A DNA stretch of 64,000 nucleotides from Neobacillus massiliamazoniensis (lineage in GTDB: Bacteria > Bacillota > Bacilli > Bacillales > Cytobacillaceae): assembly GCF_001048695.1 (NCBI RefSeq), contig NZ_CVRB01000001.1, forward strand, positions 620,001 through 684,000. The letters are read 5' to 3'. The notes beneath the pieces are model-generated. The model searched no databases. It was not told the DNA's origin and worked only from the letters and a program-made list of their open reading frames with translations. A program made the position numbers and the translations under genes. This document shows, one piece after another, positions 43,804-53,050 of the stretch. The stretch's first letter is position 1. Each line of letters starts with the position of its first letter.

Positions 43804-44787
43804 TTAGATGAGAAAATCTTGAGGTTTCCAATCTTTCGGCTTTATGTTCCGATTCATCCATTTCTTTTGTGGTGCTTGGTATGGGGTGGTGGCGATTAAA
43901 TAATTATTCTGCCAGCTTGCTGCTCCGGAACGAATCATTTCATCGAGCAGGATTTGAATAAACTCTTCAGGATGAAGCTGGAAAGAGTAGCGTGCAAAAT
44001 CTTGGAACCAACCACACTTTAGTAGGTAGTTATCCATTTCTTCTTTTGCCAATCCGTTTTTCATGATTAATGTGAATGAAAAAATCCTCTTGCAGGCATG
44101 CCATGAAATTTTTTCTGGCATCCTGAGCCACTTTTCAAACCGTTGCCTTGCTGCATCAATGGCAGCAAGCGGATTCTCCAATTGAGGTCCATGTCCTGAA
44201 TATGCCTGCCCGATCCGAAGCATGGACAACCGATCTAGACTTTCTATAGATCGTTGGATCGATGACACACCCTCTCGAAAGATATTTAACCATCCGATAT
44301 CATTTTTGTGAAAGAGATCCCCGCAAATTAATATCTCTTCTTCGGGTTCATATAAGGAAATATGCCCTAACGTATGTCCCGGTGTGTATAAGACTTTTAA
44401 GGTCCTACTTCCTGTACTAATCTCATCGTTATCTGAGAGCTTTCTATCAACTCGATATGGTTCTACAGGCTGATCTAACCATTCTGCACTACAAGCTTCA
44501 GGGTCACAAGAATTAATTAAATCGGCTTCCCATTTATGAGCAGAAATCGAAACACTATAATTTTTTTGAAGATAAAAATTGCCTCCTACATGGTCACTAT
44601 GATAGTGCGTATTCACAATAAGGTGTAATTCTTCTGGTGAAACACCTACTTCTTTAATTAATCGCTCTGTATCTTTCACATCACTTCCAAAACCAGTATC
44701 AATAAGGATCGGGAGCTGATCCTTAATAAGGACCATGTTTGCACTTGGAAATTTTCTTTCAAAGAAAATAATACTGCTTTTTTTCAT
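43804..44787 (-). CDS. Metallo-beta-lactamase-fold hydrolase
   Basis: A 327-aa soluble protein. The HxHxDH metal site is NTHYHSDHVGG, with further ligands in TPGHTLGH and ICGDLFH. A C-terminal winged-helix-like region (~240-327) resembles that of LACTB2-type hydrolases. Substrate unknown. I start at ATG 44787 after the strong AAGGAGGAAGAG; the open frame to 44922 has no site of its own. Confidence 0.85.
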   Translation of the reverse strand: MKKSSIIFFERKFPSANMVLIKDQLPILIDTGFGSDVKDTERLIKEVGVSPEELHLIVNTHYHSDHVGGNFYLQKNYSVSISAHKWEADLINSCDPEACSAEWLDQPVEPYRVDRKLSDNDEISTGSRTLKVLYTPGHTLGHISLYEPEEEILICGDLFHKNDIGWLNIFREGVSSIQRSIESLDRLSMLRIGQAYSGHGPQLENPLAAIDAARQRFEKWLRMPEKISWHACKRIFSFTLIMKNGLAKEEMDNYLLKCGWFQDFARYSFQLHPEEFIQILLDEMIRSGAASWQNNYLIATTPYQAPQKKWMNRNIKPKDWKPQDFLI

Positions 44788-45055
44788 TAGCTCTTCCTCC
44801 TTACATTCAATGACTAAACAATTTTGATCAATTCCATTATCATAGCTAAATTCAACGTTATATTTAAATATTCCTTCTTGGACCTGAACCGTTATTATCC
44901 ATAAGCAATACTTATCAAACAATATAATAAATAAATATTTTACTTATCGCATTGAAGAAAATAAAATAAAAACAAGAGGATTTACATTATCAAAAGTAAT
45001 TGGTATTCCAGAAAAATGTTCCAAATTTCGATTAAAAATAATAGGTGGGGATTCT

Positions 45056-45418
45056 ATGATTCTTGGTTTACATCACGTTCAGATTACTATTCCAAAAGGT
45101 GCTGAAGAAGAGGGCAAAAATTTTTATTGTGGAATTCTCGGTCTACCTGAGAAAGAAAAACCCGAATCATTAAAGGGGCGTGGAGGATTCTGGTTAGAAG
45201 TCGGAGATAGAGACGTACATGTAGGGACAGAAGATGGTTTTGACCGATTAACTACAAAAGCTCATATAGCTTATCAAGTAGAAGATCTATCATTCTGGAG
45301 AAATGTATTAGAACAAAATAACATTCAAATAATTGAAGCAGTACCAATACCAGGCTTTAAACGTTTTGAGTTCAGAGACCCGTTTGGAAACAGAGTGGAA
45401 ATGATTCAAGTAATTTAG
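45056..45418 (+). CDS. Glyoxalase/VOC-family protein
   Basis: A 120-aa vicinal-oxygen-chelate protein, one beta-alpha-beta-beta-beta module pair: LHHVQITIPKGAEE at the start and FRDPFGNRVEMIQV at the end, giving the metal His and Glu. Such proteins include dioxygenases, fosfomycin-resistance enzymes and unknowns. Start ATG 45056 follows AGGTGGGG. The frame upstream stays open for about 40 codons without a start codon. Confidence 0.82.
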   Translation: MILGLHHVQITIPKGAEEEGKNFYCGILGLPEKEKPESLKGRGGFWLEVGDRDVHVGTEDGFDRLTTKAHIAYQVEDLSFWRNVLEQNNIQIIEAVPIPGFKRFEFRDPFGNRVEMIQVI

Positions 45419-45463
45419 TTTATCCATTGTTGAATTTGGCTTTTAGTTGAAGATATATATCCC

Positions 45464-45505
45464 AAAAAAAGATATTCAGACATATTGCAGTCTGAATATC
45501 TTTTT
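45464..45505. terminator. Bidirectional terminator between VOC gene and symporter
   Basis: AAAAAGATATTCAGAC / GTCTGAATATCTTTTT stem with an 8-nt loop; T-runs on both strands serve the two converging genes. Confidence 0.9.
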
Positions 45506-45508
45506 TTA

Positions 45509-46948
45509 TTACATGTTATTTGCCTTTTTTAAAGTTGAAGAATCCTGTGAATACTCCCAACCTTCAATGTTTTCAATACCTTTAATGCTATCCTTATAAA
45601 AAACAGGATCTTTACCAGCTTTTTTCTGTTTCATGTAATCCTGTAACGCAGCAAAGGCAATTTTTGAAAGAAATGTAATAGCAATCAAGTTGATAATACA
45701 CATAAAGCCCATAAATAAATCCGCTAGATCCCATACAAGCTGGACCTTTGCAATCGAACCGAATACAATCATGGCTATCACGCTAAATCGGTATATCATC
45801 AACCATACTTTACTTTTGCTTAAAAATCGAATATTTGTTTCCCCATAATAATAGTTACCAATTAACGCACCGAATCCAAATAGGAAAACAAAGATAGCAA
45901 GACAGCCTGATGCCCAGGAACCAAGGTGTTCACTTAATGCTGCTTGTGTAAGTGCTATACCACTTAGCCCTGGTTGTTTGTAAGCATCAGAAAGTAAAAT
46001 AATAAATGCTGTACTTGTACAGATGATCAGTGTATCCGTTAATACGCCTAATGCTTGAATAAGTCCTTGTTTCACCGGATGACTTGTTGTTGCCGTTGCG
46101 GCAACGTTTGGCGCACTCCCCATACCAGCTTCATTCGAGAATAAACCACGTTTAACACCATTCATAATCGCAGCTCCGATTGAACCGCCTGCTATCTGTT
46201 GAAAGCCGAACGCGTTTTTCACAATAAGAGAAAGAACTTCCGGCATTTTTGTTATATTCGTAGCTATGATGAATAATGCAACACCAATGTATAAAACTGC
46301 TAGAATCATAACCTTGTATTCAGCCATTTTTGCAATCCGGGTCACACCGCCAAAGATAATTACAGCGAAAGCAAGTGCCATGATAATCCCTAAAGTTAAA
46401 CGATTTGTACCAAATGAGTTCTCAAAAGCCAATGTAACGGTATTTGATTGTACAGAATTGAATATAAGTCCGAAAGAAACCGTAATTAAAATGGAGAATA
46501 ATACTCCCATCCAACGTTTATTTAATCCTTTTTGCATATAATAGGATGGGCCGCCGCGGAAACCATTTTTATCTTTTACTTTATATACTTGCGCTAACGT
46601 ACTTTCAATAAAGCTGGACGCTGAGCTAATAACAGCAATAAGCCACATCCAGAATACCGCTCCGGGACCGCCTAATGCAATCGCAATCGCAATTCCTGTG
46701 ATATTACCCGTTCCAACACGAGCAGCCATACCTATACAGAATGCTTGAAATGGGGAAATGCTGTCTTTAGAACCATTTCTCCCTTCCATTAAAACACGGA
46801 CCATTTCCTTTAACATTCGAAACTGTACAAATTTCGATTTAAATGTGAAATAAATCCCGCAAGAAATAAGCATAATAATTAGTAATTTTGACCAAAGGAA
46901 ATCATTTGTTGCGCCAACCATATTTTGTAGAACTTGTTGCATTTTCAA
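45509..46948 (-). CDS. Alanine/glycine:cation symporter (AGCS family)
   Basis: A 479-aa sodium- or proton-coupled amino acid symporter with about eleven helices. Family signatures are GMAARVGTGNITGIA (near residue 73) and GLFSNEAGMGSAPN. It imports alanine, glycine or a related amino acid. Start is TTG 46948, eight bases after GGGGGAG. A possible promoter (TTGAAA at 47108-47103, TATAAA at 47087-47082 on the minus strand) has short 15-bp spacing. Confidence 0.9.
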   Translation of the reverse strand: MKMQQVLQNMVGATNDFLWSKLLIIMLISCGIYFTFKSKFVQFRMLKEMVRVLMEGRNGSKDSISPFQAFCIGMAARVGTGNITGIAIAIALGGPGAVFWMWLIAVISSASSFIESTLAQVYKVKDKNGFRGGPSYYMQKGLNKRWMGVLFSILITVSFGLIFNSVQSNTVTLAFENSFGTNRLTLGIIMALAFAVIIFGGVTRIAKMAEYKVMILAVLYIGVALFIIATNITKMPEVLSLIVKNAFGFQQIAGGSIGAAIMNGVKRGLFSNEAGMGSAPNVAATATTSHPVKQGLIQALGVLTDTLIICTSTAFIILLSDAYKQPGLSGIALTQAALSEHLGSWASGCLAIFVFLFGFGALIGNYYYGETNIRFLSKSKVWLMIYRFSVIAMIVFGSIAKVQLVWDLADLFMGFMCIINLIAITFLSKIAFAALQDYMKQKKAGKDPVFYKDSIKGIENIEGWEYSQDSSTLKKANNM

Positions 46949-47280
46949 TAGATTTTCTCCCCCTAAATAACCTTTGATTTCTCTTGTTGTTATCCCAGAA
47001 TAAAGTGTTAAAATGTTTTTTCATTGTTAAGAAAGGAAAAAGAAGCGGTATCCTTTTAGATAATTCCATCAAAAGAATAATTTTATATGAATTTTTCATG
47101 AATTTCAAGTGCAGAATCATTGGGAATTAGTAGGTTTCTTTAGGGTTACAGCGAGATTCTATTTTCTTTATCTATCCTCTTGACACCATATATCACCAAT
47201 GCGAAAAATAGATTATCTCAGCTTACCAAAAAATGATCGCCAAATGACGATCATTCCTAATGGTCTGTAAAACTTTGTCT
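46949..47280. other. Intergenic region upstream of symporter gene
   Basis: About 330 bp. It holds the probable symporter promoter and a 5' leader of roughly 130 nt. I see no convincing glycine riboswitch or T-box in the leader. Confidence 0.4.
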
Positions 47281-47393
47281 GTTGATTTCCGCTCTAGTGG
47301 CGGTCCGGGGAGCCTCCTCGGCGCTAATGCGCCTGCGGGGTCTCCCCTGCCCCGTACTCCGGCAGGAGTCGAGCGCCTTCCGCTTCATTCAAC
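47281..47393. repeat. GC-rich dispersed repeat element (~113 bp)
   Basis: Bounded by GTTGATTTCCGCT and GCTTCATTCAAC, which are near inverted copies. The interior is strongly palindromic (GGGGAGCCTCCTCGGCGC, GCGCCTGCGGGGTCTCCCC, GGAGTCGAGCGCC). Its GC content far exceeds the surroundings. I recall elements of this type scattered in many Bacillaceae genomes. Open frames through it are not genes. Confidence 0.7.
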
Positions 47394-47430
47394 ATTGCGG
47401 AAAAATTATCTTGAACTTTGTACATATAGT

Positions 47431-47456
47431 GGTGTCTGTCACCTTTTGGGACAGCC
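47431..47456. repeat. GGTGTCTGTCACC-TTTTGGGACAGCC element
   Basis: A variant of the GGTGTCAGGCACC family followed by TTTTGGGACAGCC. The same tail follows the hairpin copy at 61281-61306. Confidence 0.65.
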
Positions 47457-47592
47457 TTCACAGTCAGTAATCTCTCCCTTTAAGCTATTGCTAAAATAGT
47501 CTTTTATAAAATAACCCTATTTTAATTTAACATTTAAATATTCCTTCTATTTATTGAACTAACAGCCATATAAGAAAAAATTATATTTTAAA

Positions 47593-48438
47593 TTATTCTA
47601 CTGTTTGAAATGGCTTTGTTTGAATTACTTTCATCATTTTCATACGAGCAAATCGCTCATCTAAATTATTTTCAAGTATCCATTCATGATGTGTTTCTGC
47701 AATCATCAGTTTATTCTCAACAGAAATACCTTCCCATTCAAAATCTACGGAAACATTTATCGTATGATCCTCATTTTCTGTAACTGAGATATTTTTCGGA
47801 TAATGTCCGCTTTGTTTCACTTGATTCGAAACGGTTGCCAACCAATCGTTAAATCCTTTTAATGTATCGATTTTAGCACCTGTACTTAAATTCAACTCAA
47901 ATTGTTCTGCCAGTAGTTCTTTGAATTTGTCACTGTTCATAGCTGCTGTTTCCATTATATATAACCAATAATGCATAAATGATTTTGCTCTATTGTCAGC
48001 ATAAGCAGATGTAAATTGTGGATTTTCAACATTACCGATTGGCTCTAAATGGACCTTTGTAAAAAGTGGCAAGTCATTCTCTCTCAGTTTCAGGATTGTT
48101 GAATAATGAATTTTATAGCTGTATCTACTATCATCTGGGCGTATATTTTGATAAAGAATATCGGCTTCTAACGAAAGCTCTTCGTCGCTTAACTGTTTGA
48201 TTGATGTGTTTTCCACATGATGCGCATTTTGCCAACCTTCAAACATTTTTAATCGATCTTCAATCCCCTTTTTCCCTTTCGCCGTTCCAGCTTGCGATGA
48301 AATTTCAACTTCTTCCGCTAAAATATCTAACTGATTATCAATACGTGCTTTGTTAAGTGGGACTTCATATACTTGATACCAACGATGGTATTGTGTTAAT
48401 GCTAAATGATTATTTTGAATGTCTTTAAATTTGTCCAT
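47593..48438 (-). CDS. Tandem NTF2-like (SnoaL-type) protein
   Basis: A 281-aa soluble protein with two NTF2-like halves: residues ~20-130 (KKGIEDRLKMFEGWQNAHH) and ~145-270 (LKGFNDWLATVSNQV with HHEWILENNLDERFARMK). NTF2-like folds bind small ligands or catalyse isomerisations. Function unknown. It lies downstream of the aldo/keto reductase on the same strand with a 180-bp gap, and may share its TetR control. Confidence 0.6.
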   Translation of the reverse strand: MDKFKDIQNNHLALTQYHRWYQVYEVPLNKARIDNQLDILAEEVEISSQAGTAKGKKGIEDRLKMFEGWQNAHHVENTSIKQLSDEELSLEADILYQNIRPDDSRYSYKIHYSTILKLRENDLPLFTKVHLEPIGNVENPQFTSAYADNRAKSFMHYWLYIMETAAMNSDKFKELLAEQFELNLSTGAKIDTLKGFNDWLATVSNQVKQSGHYPKNISVTENEDHTINVSVDFEWEGISVENKLMIAETHHEWILENNLDERFARMKMMKVIQTKPFQTVE

Positions 48439-48618
48439 GTCTTTTACGCTCCTTTATGATTTAGATTTAAAACTTCAAATTGGGTATATATAATTATTTT
48501 CTTGTTCTCTATCTATTTTCAAAAACTAGTTTCCTATCCTCGTTATATATGAATAAATCATATTTTTTAATTCGATGTCATACGTTTCTCCATTTGATTT
48601 TTCATATGATTATCAATC

Positions 48619-49587
48619 TTAATATCGATTACCAAGCGTACCACCAATTGGCGCAATCGTATTTAAATATGCTAGTTCTTCTTTTGCAAAAGTAATTTCA
48701 AGAGCTGCTATATTTTGTTCCAAATACTTCACTCGCTTTGTACCTGGAATTGGTACGATTCCTTCACCTTGTGCAACAACCCAAGCAAGTGCTAATTGTG
48801 CAGGCGTGCATTCTTTCTTTAGCGCAAGTTGTTTAATTCCTTCGACAATATTCATATTAGAAGCGAACGCTTCTTCTGAAAAACGTGGATTATAATATCT
48901 CCAATCATCAGGTGTTAATTGATCACGACTTGTTAAATTCCCCGTTAAAAATCCACGACCAAGTGGACTATACGGAACAAATCCAACGCCTAAGTTTCGA
49001 CAAACCTGTAAAATATCTTTCTCTGGGTCGCGAGACCAAAGGGAATATTCTGTTTGAACAGCTGAAATGGGATGAATTGCATGAGCTGTTTTTAATTGTT
49101 CAACCGTTACTTCAGATAGTCCAATATAACGCACTTTTCCTTCTTGCACTAACTTTGCCATCGCACCTACAGTTTCTTCAATTGGTGTATTTGGATCAAC
49201 GCGATGTAAATAATATAAGTCGATGTAGTCTGTTCCTAATCTTCTTAAACTGGCTTCACATGCTTCCTTTACATATTGAGGGGAACCGTTGTATCCAAGT
49301 GATTTTGTTTCATTTCGTAGCGCTCCAAACTTCGTTGCAATTTTCACATCATGCCGAACTCCTTGTAACGCTTTCCCTACTAGTTTTTCATTTGTTCCCA
49401 TTCCCTCATCGTCATATCCATAAATATCCGCTGTATCGAACATTGTAATTCCAAGTTCAAGAGCACGATGAATTGTTTTTGTCGCCTCTATCTCATCTAT
49501 TTGACCATAAAATTCAGACATTCCCATACAACCTAATCCCAATTGCGCTACTTCTAAACCTTGTGAACCTAGTTGCTTCTTTTTCAT
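48619..49587 (-). CDS. Aldo/keto reductase
   Basis: A 322-aa NADPH-dependent reductase with AKR signature residues: Asp and Tyr in MFDTADIYGYD, Lys in IATKFG, His in DLYYLHRVDP, and GTKRVKYLEQN at the cofactor end. Start ATG 49587 is nine bases after GAAGG; the frame to 49632 lacks a site. It is divergent from a TetR gene and is probably its target. Substrate unknown. Confidence 0.88.
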   Translation of the reverse strand: MKKKQLGSQGLEVAQLGLGCMGMSEFYGQIDEIEATKTIHRALELGITMFDTADIYGYDDEGMGTNEKLVGKALQGVRHDVKIATKFGALRNETKSLGYNGSPQYVKEACEASLRRLGTDYIDLYYLHRVDPNTPIEETVGAMAKLVQEGKVRYIGLSEVTVEQLKTAHAIHPISAVQTEYSLWSRDPEKDILQVCRNLGVGFVPYSPLGRGFLTGNLTSRDQLTPDDWRYYNPRFSEEAFASNMNIVEGIKQLALKKECTPAQLALAWVVAQGEGIVPIPGTKRVKYLEQNIAALEITFAKEELAYLNTIAPIGGTLGNRY

Positions 49588-49738
49588 AAATTCGCCTTCT
49601 TTCAAAAAGAGGATGTAAAAAGAGAATAACATACACCTTAAAACAAGTAAACCATTTTTATCTTTTTAGTTCAATTAGTTCAATTTGTATAAATTCATTA
49701 ATTACCTTATAATAAAATGAATCGCAAGGAGGGTTGTT

Positions 49739-50404
49739 ATGTTAAATAACAATATTGATAATCAAACAGAAATGAGAAAAAAGCTCATTTTTAAAATATT
49801 ACCGATTGTAAAAAAACAAGGTATAAGCCCGTTACGAACAGATGATATTGCTCGTTATATGGATATTAGCAAAGCAACTATGTACAAATATTTCTCATCA
49901 AAAGATGAGATTATCCAATACATCGTCAAGATTTATGCCGAATATATAACTAGTATTGATCAAACCATTTTTGAGGAAACAGTCCCGTTTGGGGAGCGAT
50001 TTCAAAAAACATTTGAGCAGTCATTACTCATTGCTTTTTACATTTCTGATACTTTTATATTAGATTTAAAACATAATGCTCCTGTATTATATGAGCAAAT
50101 CATACAAGCTCAAAACGAACGAAATAATAAATTAAAAAAATTCTACGAAGAACATATAAAACAAGAAGTGTTCAACACAATAAACCCTGCGCTCATCCTT
50201 ATCCAAGACGATGTACTACTGCGGAAGCTCTTTGAACCTACCATCTTAATTCGAAACAATATGACTTTATATCAAGCACTTTTTGATTATTACATTCTTA
50301 AAAAGCAACAAGTCATTCATCATAAATATAAGGACGATATCGATGATTCGAAAATGGAATCCACAATACAGTATCTTGTTCAAAAAGTATCGAATTATAT
50401 ATAG
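49739..50404 (+). CDS. TetR-family transcriptional regulator
   Basis: A 221-aa regulator with N-terminal helix-turn-helix (LRTDDIARYMDISKATMYKY) followed by FSSKDEI, and a helical ligand domain. Start ATG 49739 follows AAGGAGGG. It is divergent from the aldo/keto reductase gene. The shared 150-bp region has the direct repeat TAGTTCAATTAGTTCAATTTG-type sequence (49668-49687), a candidate operator. Confidence 0.85.
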   Translation: MLNNNIDNQTEMRKKLIFKILPIVKKQGISPLRTDDIARYMDISKATMYKYFSSKDEIIQYIVKIYAEYITSIDQTIFEETVPFGERFQKTFEQSLLIAFYISDTFILDLKHNAPVLYEQIIQAQNERNNKLKKFYEEHIKQEVFNTINPALILIQDDVLLRKLFEPTILIRNNMTLYQALFDYYILKKQQVIHHKYKDDIDDSKMESTIQYLVQKVSNYI

Positions 50405-50518
50405 ACAGGATACCGACTAACACTTTTATCACATCCATTTCTTTCAACTTTTAAAGACCTAATAGGGGCACCATATTGCTATCAAGCTAGTACAACAAAA
50501 TACCCCCAAAAATGAAAA

Positions 50519-50566
50519 ATGCGCTATTCTTTCTATAGAATCATAAGAAAGGATAGCGTTTTTGTA
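50519..50566. terminator. Bidirectional terminator after tetR
   Basis: Stem CGCTATTCTTTCT / AGAAAGGATAGCG (one G-T type mismatch pair) with TTTTT after it on the plus strand. Confidence 0.75.
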
Positions 50567-50628
50567 TGTCAGTTTCTGTATCTAATGAATTACAAATCAT
50601 TTGCTCAAGAGACTCCTTCTAAAGAAGC

Positions 50629-50967
50629 CTATTCAACTACAATCACGCCTACCACATCCTCCAAATCAATATTGTGGAATTTGCCAGGTTCAATTTCAAT
50701 GCGTAGCTGATGCGTAAGAGGATCCACGTAATGTACTCGACCTTTAATATCCTTTGTGAATCCATCCGACCATAGCGTTAGTTTTACATTCAAGTTGAAC
50801 TCCATTGCGTAACAAATTCGCTGATCAAACTCCTCGAGCTCATGTACATCGATAATCGGCTTTACAATCCGATCACTATCATGCCACATATCACGCTGCC
50901 TCTTAATTAGCTCAGGCATACCAAACGCGAACTGCCATTTCTTTTTACCCCTGTCTCGAATCGCCAT
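50629..50967 (-). CDS. YolD-like protein under SOS control
   Basis: A 112-aa YolD-family protein: RDRGKKKWQFAFGMPELIKR at the start and a C-terminal beta region (DPLTHQLRIEI) as in the WYL-like YolD fold. YolD proteins usually accompany UvrX-type error-prone polymerases; none is adjacent here. Start ATG 50967 is behind GAGGTGA; the frame to 51000 overlaps the LexA site. A LexA box lies 27 bp upstream of the start. Confidence 0.82.
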   Translation of the reverse strand: MAIRDRGKKKWQFAFGMPELIKRQRDMWHDSDRIVKPIIDVHELEEFDQRICYAMEFNLNVKLTLWSDGFTKDIKGRVHYVDPLTHQLRIEIEPGKFHNIDLEDVVGVIVVE

Positions 50968-50993
50968 ATAAGTCACCTCATACTTATTATATA

Positions 50994-51007
50994 CGAACAA
51001 ACGTTCT
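50994..51007 (-). promoter_or_regulatory. LexA (SOS) box upstream of yolD-like gene
   Basis: CGAACAAACGTTCT matches the Bacillus LexA consensus CGAAC-N4-GTTCG at all but the last base. It lies 27 bp upstream of the yolD-like start, overlapping the expected promoter. Confidence 0.85.
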
Positions 51008-51240
51008 TTATGTGTGCAAAAAAAAGGATCTAAATAGATCCTCGAATAATCTTCTTCAAAATGTTTAGTATGTATAAAGATGAAATTGAAATTGCTGATT
51101 TGATATTGAATTCAGTCAAGTTGATAATAGATAAATTATGGGACTTGTGGGTTGTGATGGCTTTTCCATTTTTCTTCAGAAATCTTATTATCACCAATTG
51201 AATATCGCTCTAGAGCCAAATATTTTAAAAAAGGTTCCTA

Positions 51241-51846
51241 TTACAGACTATCCTCCCTCGCCTGTATAAGGTTTACATTCTCTTTTTCTGCTTCATTTAA
51301 AGTTCTATTATAGGAAGGGTCTGCATTATACCATGATTTACTTGAAAAATATTTTTGCAAATCCTCCGATTTAAATACATACCCATGACGTGCGAAGATC
51401 TCATTTCTAGCTAAACGCAGTTGCTCTTTTGTAAGAGTAGCAATGTCTCCTTCACTCAGAACCTTCTTATCACTATCAGGCAAAATATAATCTGAAGAGG
51501 AAATATTTGAACTTTCCTTGCTGTTTGTTTCCGTTGAATCGTTACTGTTTTTTTCCGTTGAATCGTTACTATTATGTGGTTTTACGGTATTTTCCGAATT
51601 ATTCTTTTTAGAATGATCAATCGTTTTGGTAGCTGCTACCTCCGTTTTAGGTTCATGCTTATTAAAATCGTTCATGATTATGTAAGCAACACTTAAACCG
51701 AGTAACAAACTAATAATTGATCCAACCCCTACCACTAATCTCTTATTACTTAATACTATTGTTTTCCAACGACCTTTCCTTTTTTCAATGCGCGTTTTTG
51801 GAGCCGAAGTCATGTTTTTCATTGCTTTTGCCCCCTTGAACCGCAA
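51241..51846 (-). CDS. Membrane-anchored YARHG-domain protein (frameshifted from its zinc ribbon)
   Basis: A 201-aa open frame. It has one transmembrane helix (VVGVGSIISLLLGLSVAYII, residues ~35-54), a Ser/Asn-rich low-complexity linker (repeats of NSNDSTE, ~75-110) and a YARHG domain (LRLARNEIFARHGYVF, ~130-195) outside the membrane. A TTG is the only start at its 5' end, but the natural N-terminus is the zinc-ribbon ORF at 51819-51905 in another frame. One extra G in the GGGGG run at 51831-51835 would join them. The protein may thus be inactive, phase-variable, or begin at an internal Met. Confidence 0.75.
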   Translation of the reverse strand: MRFKGAKAMKNMTSAPKTRIEKRKGRWKTIVLSNKRLVVGVGSIISLLLGLSVAYIIMNDFNKHEPKTEVAATKTIDHSKKNNSENTVKPHNSNDSTEKNSNDSTETNSKESSNISSSDYILPDSDKKVLSEGDIATLTKEQLRLARNEIFARHGYVFKSEDLQKYFSSKSWYNADPSYNRTLNEAEKENVNLIQAREDSL

Positions 51847-51905
51847 TTAGTATAGAATCGACTAGATTCATTTAACTTTTCACCACAATTTGTGCAAAAA
51901 TCCAT
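51819..51905 (-). CDS. Zinc-ribbon N-terminus of YARHG protein, separate frame
   Basis: ATG 51905, behind AAGAGGAA, encodes 28 residues with CTNCGEKL and YTNCG knuckles before stop at 51819. This is the usual N-terminal zinc ribbon of TM-plus-YARHG proteins. The third cysteine is replaced by Tyr (RFYTNCG), so metal binding is probably impaired. It overlaps the next frame at a five-G run. Confidence 0.7.
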   Translation of the reverse strand: MDFCTNCGEKLNESSRFYTNCGSRGQKQ

Positions 51906-52270
51906 TTACATATTCCTCTTTCTATTGATTTTTTCGTTTACTATTCAAATTGGCTTCTAGTAATGGTCATCAGTAGGGGTGCTGTTCTGTCTGACAGGTT
52001 AAAAAAGCCCGGCATTCCTATTATTAAGAAGCCGGACTTCTGCTAGGGATACAGCTATACTATATCATGGCTTGTTTACAGTTCAGTTAATAGAAAAGAA
52101 CAGTTTGATAACAAAGAGTACTATTGGCAGCCAATCCCCTTAGTTTAATAGGATTTTCTCACGAATACTCGCAAACGGAGCAAGTCAGTTGTAAAATGGG
52201 ATATTAAACCATTTGTTCCTATTTTATGTTAATATAAAAGAAACCGAATTCTTCATAAGGAGATTAAAAT
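51906..52270. other. Intergenic region with orphan hairpin
   Basis: About 365 bp with no gene. A hairpin AAGCCCGGCATTCCT / AAGCCGGACTT (52002-52039) followed by T-run on the minus strand looks like a terminator without its gene. The site AAGGAG before 52271 ends it. Confidence 0.45.
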
Positions 52271-52546
52271 ATGCACGAAAAGTTTGTAATGATTGCTTAT
52301 TTGTTATTCTTTATTCCACTAATATTCATCGTAAACTTTTTCTTTGATATTATTACTTTTGAAAAAATACAAGGACTGCCTGTATTTTTCCCTTTAATTT
52401 TTTGTTCTATTGGTCTTTTTTTTGCTTCAAAAGCCTACCGAATCCAAAAAAGTGCTTTGACGCTTAGTGTCATTATCGCAAATTTAGTTTTATTCCTATT
52501 TCCATTTATTTATATGATTGGTGGTACACTGTTATTTGGTCCTTAG
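52271..52546 (+). CDS. Small membrane protein
   Basis: A 91-aa protein with three hydrophobic helices (residues ~6-25, 35-52, 63-88). Start ATG 52271 follows AAGGAGAT. A strong terminator follows. No family recognised. Confidence 0.65.
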   Translation: MHEKFVMIAYLLFFIPLIFIVNFFFDIITFEKIQGLPVFFPLIFCSIGLFFASKAYRIQKSALTLSVIIANLVLFLFPFIYMIGGTLLFGP

Positions 52547-52601
52547 TATAAGATAAACAAATAATTTTAATGGGGCTTTAGTTCAAAAAGCCAAAAAATA
52601 G

Positions 52602-52641
52602 AAAAATGCTCAGAAGTTTTATGCCCTGAGCATTTTTTTGA
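52602..52641 (+). terminator. Terminator after small membrane gene
   Basis: AAAATGCTCAG / CTGAGCATTTT stem with a 12-nt loop and T-run. Confidence 0.88.
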
Positions 52642-52683
52642 CGATTATTGTGTTAATTCAATTACTAATTTTACTGTGACTCT

Positions 52684-53050
52684 AGTCTAAGTCTCTCCGT
52701 CAACGGAACCCGTTAGAACCGTACCCGCGGTTTCATTTAATAAAAAGTCGGACGGGTCCTTACCGTATAAATACAATCGATGCATTGGTCTTGTCATCGA
52801 CACGTACAACAATTTGATGTCCAGGTCTACTTGTTTGTATGGTTCTTCCATACATACAAGTAAAACGGCATCAAACTCCAGCCCTTTTGATAAATAAGAA
52901 GGTATAATCACCACATGTCCCTTTCTCATGTCTTCTTTCTCTTCTAAGTACTGAATGGGAAGATGACTTCCTTCAAGTATTTGCTGGATTCTTTGACATT
53001 CTCTGTCGGTACGTCCAATTAATGCAATGGAGTTAAGCTCTTCCACTTTG
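52684..53050. repeat. Direct repeat, left copy (helD 3' end)
   Basis: About 366 bp almost identical (roughly ten mismatches) to 55845-56211. Matching starts at TCTAAGTCTC and ends after CTTTGAGTG. The two copies bracket a 2.8-kb insert. Confidence 0.92.
52687..53046 (-). pseudogene. Duplicated C-terminal fragment of HelD
   Basis: A 119-residue open frame nearly identical to the last 119 residues of the helD product (ELNSIALIGRTDRECQRIQQ to GSVDGET). It lacks the ATPase core, so it cannot be a working helicase. It is a partial copy created by duplication or by insertion of a helD-3'-end-carrying element. Confidence 0.9.

Noticed and set aside
46949..47130. Glycine riboswitch or T-box before the symporter gene
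   Set aside because: No T-box consensus, specifier stem or tandem glycine aptamer core could be recognised.
47260..47499. 79- and 62-codon plus-strand frames
   Set aside because: They run through the GC-rich dispersed repeat and lack ribosome sites.
48885..49448. 187-codon plus-strand frame opposite the aldo/keto reductase
   Set aside because: Antisense shadow; no family pattern and the other strand has all AKR catalytic residues.
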